From Cucumis sativus (lineage: Eukaryota; Streptophyta; Magnoliopsida; Cucurbitales; Cucurbitaceae): DNA of 64,000 bases. Location: NCBI RefSeq assembly GCF_000004075.3, contig NC_026657.2:32412732-32476731 (forward strand). The letters run 5' to 3'. Made by a program: the position numbers and the translations under genes. Positions 63,968-64,000 of the stretch are shown piece after piece (position 1 is the stretch's first letter; every line of letters starts with the position of its first letter). Below the pieces are notes generated by a model that made no database searches, had not been told where the DNA came from, and saw nothing but the letters and a program-made list of their open reading frames with translations.

Positions 63968-64000
63968 CATCAAGAAAGTAGCACACGTACTACTAGCAAC

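Overview
The window is nuclear DNA of a flowering plant. The genes carry GT-AG introns, the intergenic DNA is very AT-rich with long (TA)n tracts, and the proteins belong to plant families: full-size ABCG/PDR transporters, a MYB-CC transcription factor, a VRLMGLE/DUF4378 protein and a glycine-rich wall protein. Repeat style and gene content made me think of a eudicot, perhaps a cucurbit, but I cannot prove the species. All exon models were built by hand from splice consensus, reading-frame continuity and family similarity; every listed junction keeps frame.

Layout. 1-5835 (+): the C-terminal half of an M16 insulin-degrading-enzyme-like zinc peptidase, entering from the left edge. 6411-6790: degenerate LTR/TRIM-like repeat. 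7777-10259 (-): a three-exon VRLMGLE/DUF4378 protein. 10260-16503: AT-rich intergenic DNA with simple repeats and one striking foldback. 16504-27046 and 32977-43354 (+): two tandem full-length ABCG37/PDR9-like transporters, each with 23 exons and identical intron phases (1428 and 1451 aa). The 5.9 kb between them is AT-rich and holds possible transposon relics. 45387-48171 (-): RPF1, a Brix-domain ribosome biogenesis factor with 11 exons. 48759-48832 (-): tRNA-Ile(AAU). 51318-56396 (+): a PHL7-like MYB-CC factor with an intron and two uORFs in its leader. 57903-61717 (+): a HINT1-type HIT nucleotide hydrolase, with a G-box and TATA box upstream. 63275-63637 (+): a secreted glycine-rich protein.

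There is no operon-like logic. These are independent housekeeping genes (RPF1, tRNA, HINT, M16 peptidase) around one lineage-type expansion, the ABCG pair. No wholly new system is evident. The best leads are asymmetric divergence within the ABCG pair (shortened N-terminus and a weak splice donor in copy 1, a rewritten pre-Q-loop segment in copy 2), a 1.95-kb spaced repeat that predicts another glycine-rich gene just beyond the right edge, an unexplained 13+8-bp foldback at 14512-14579, and several dispersed degenerate repeat families.
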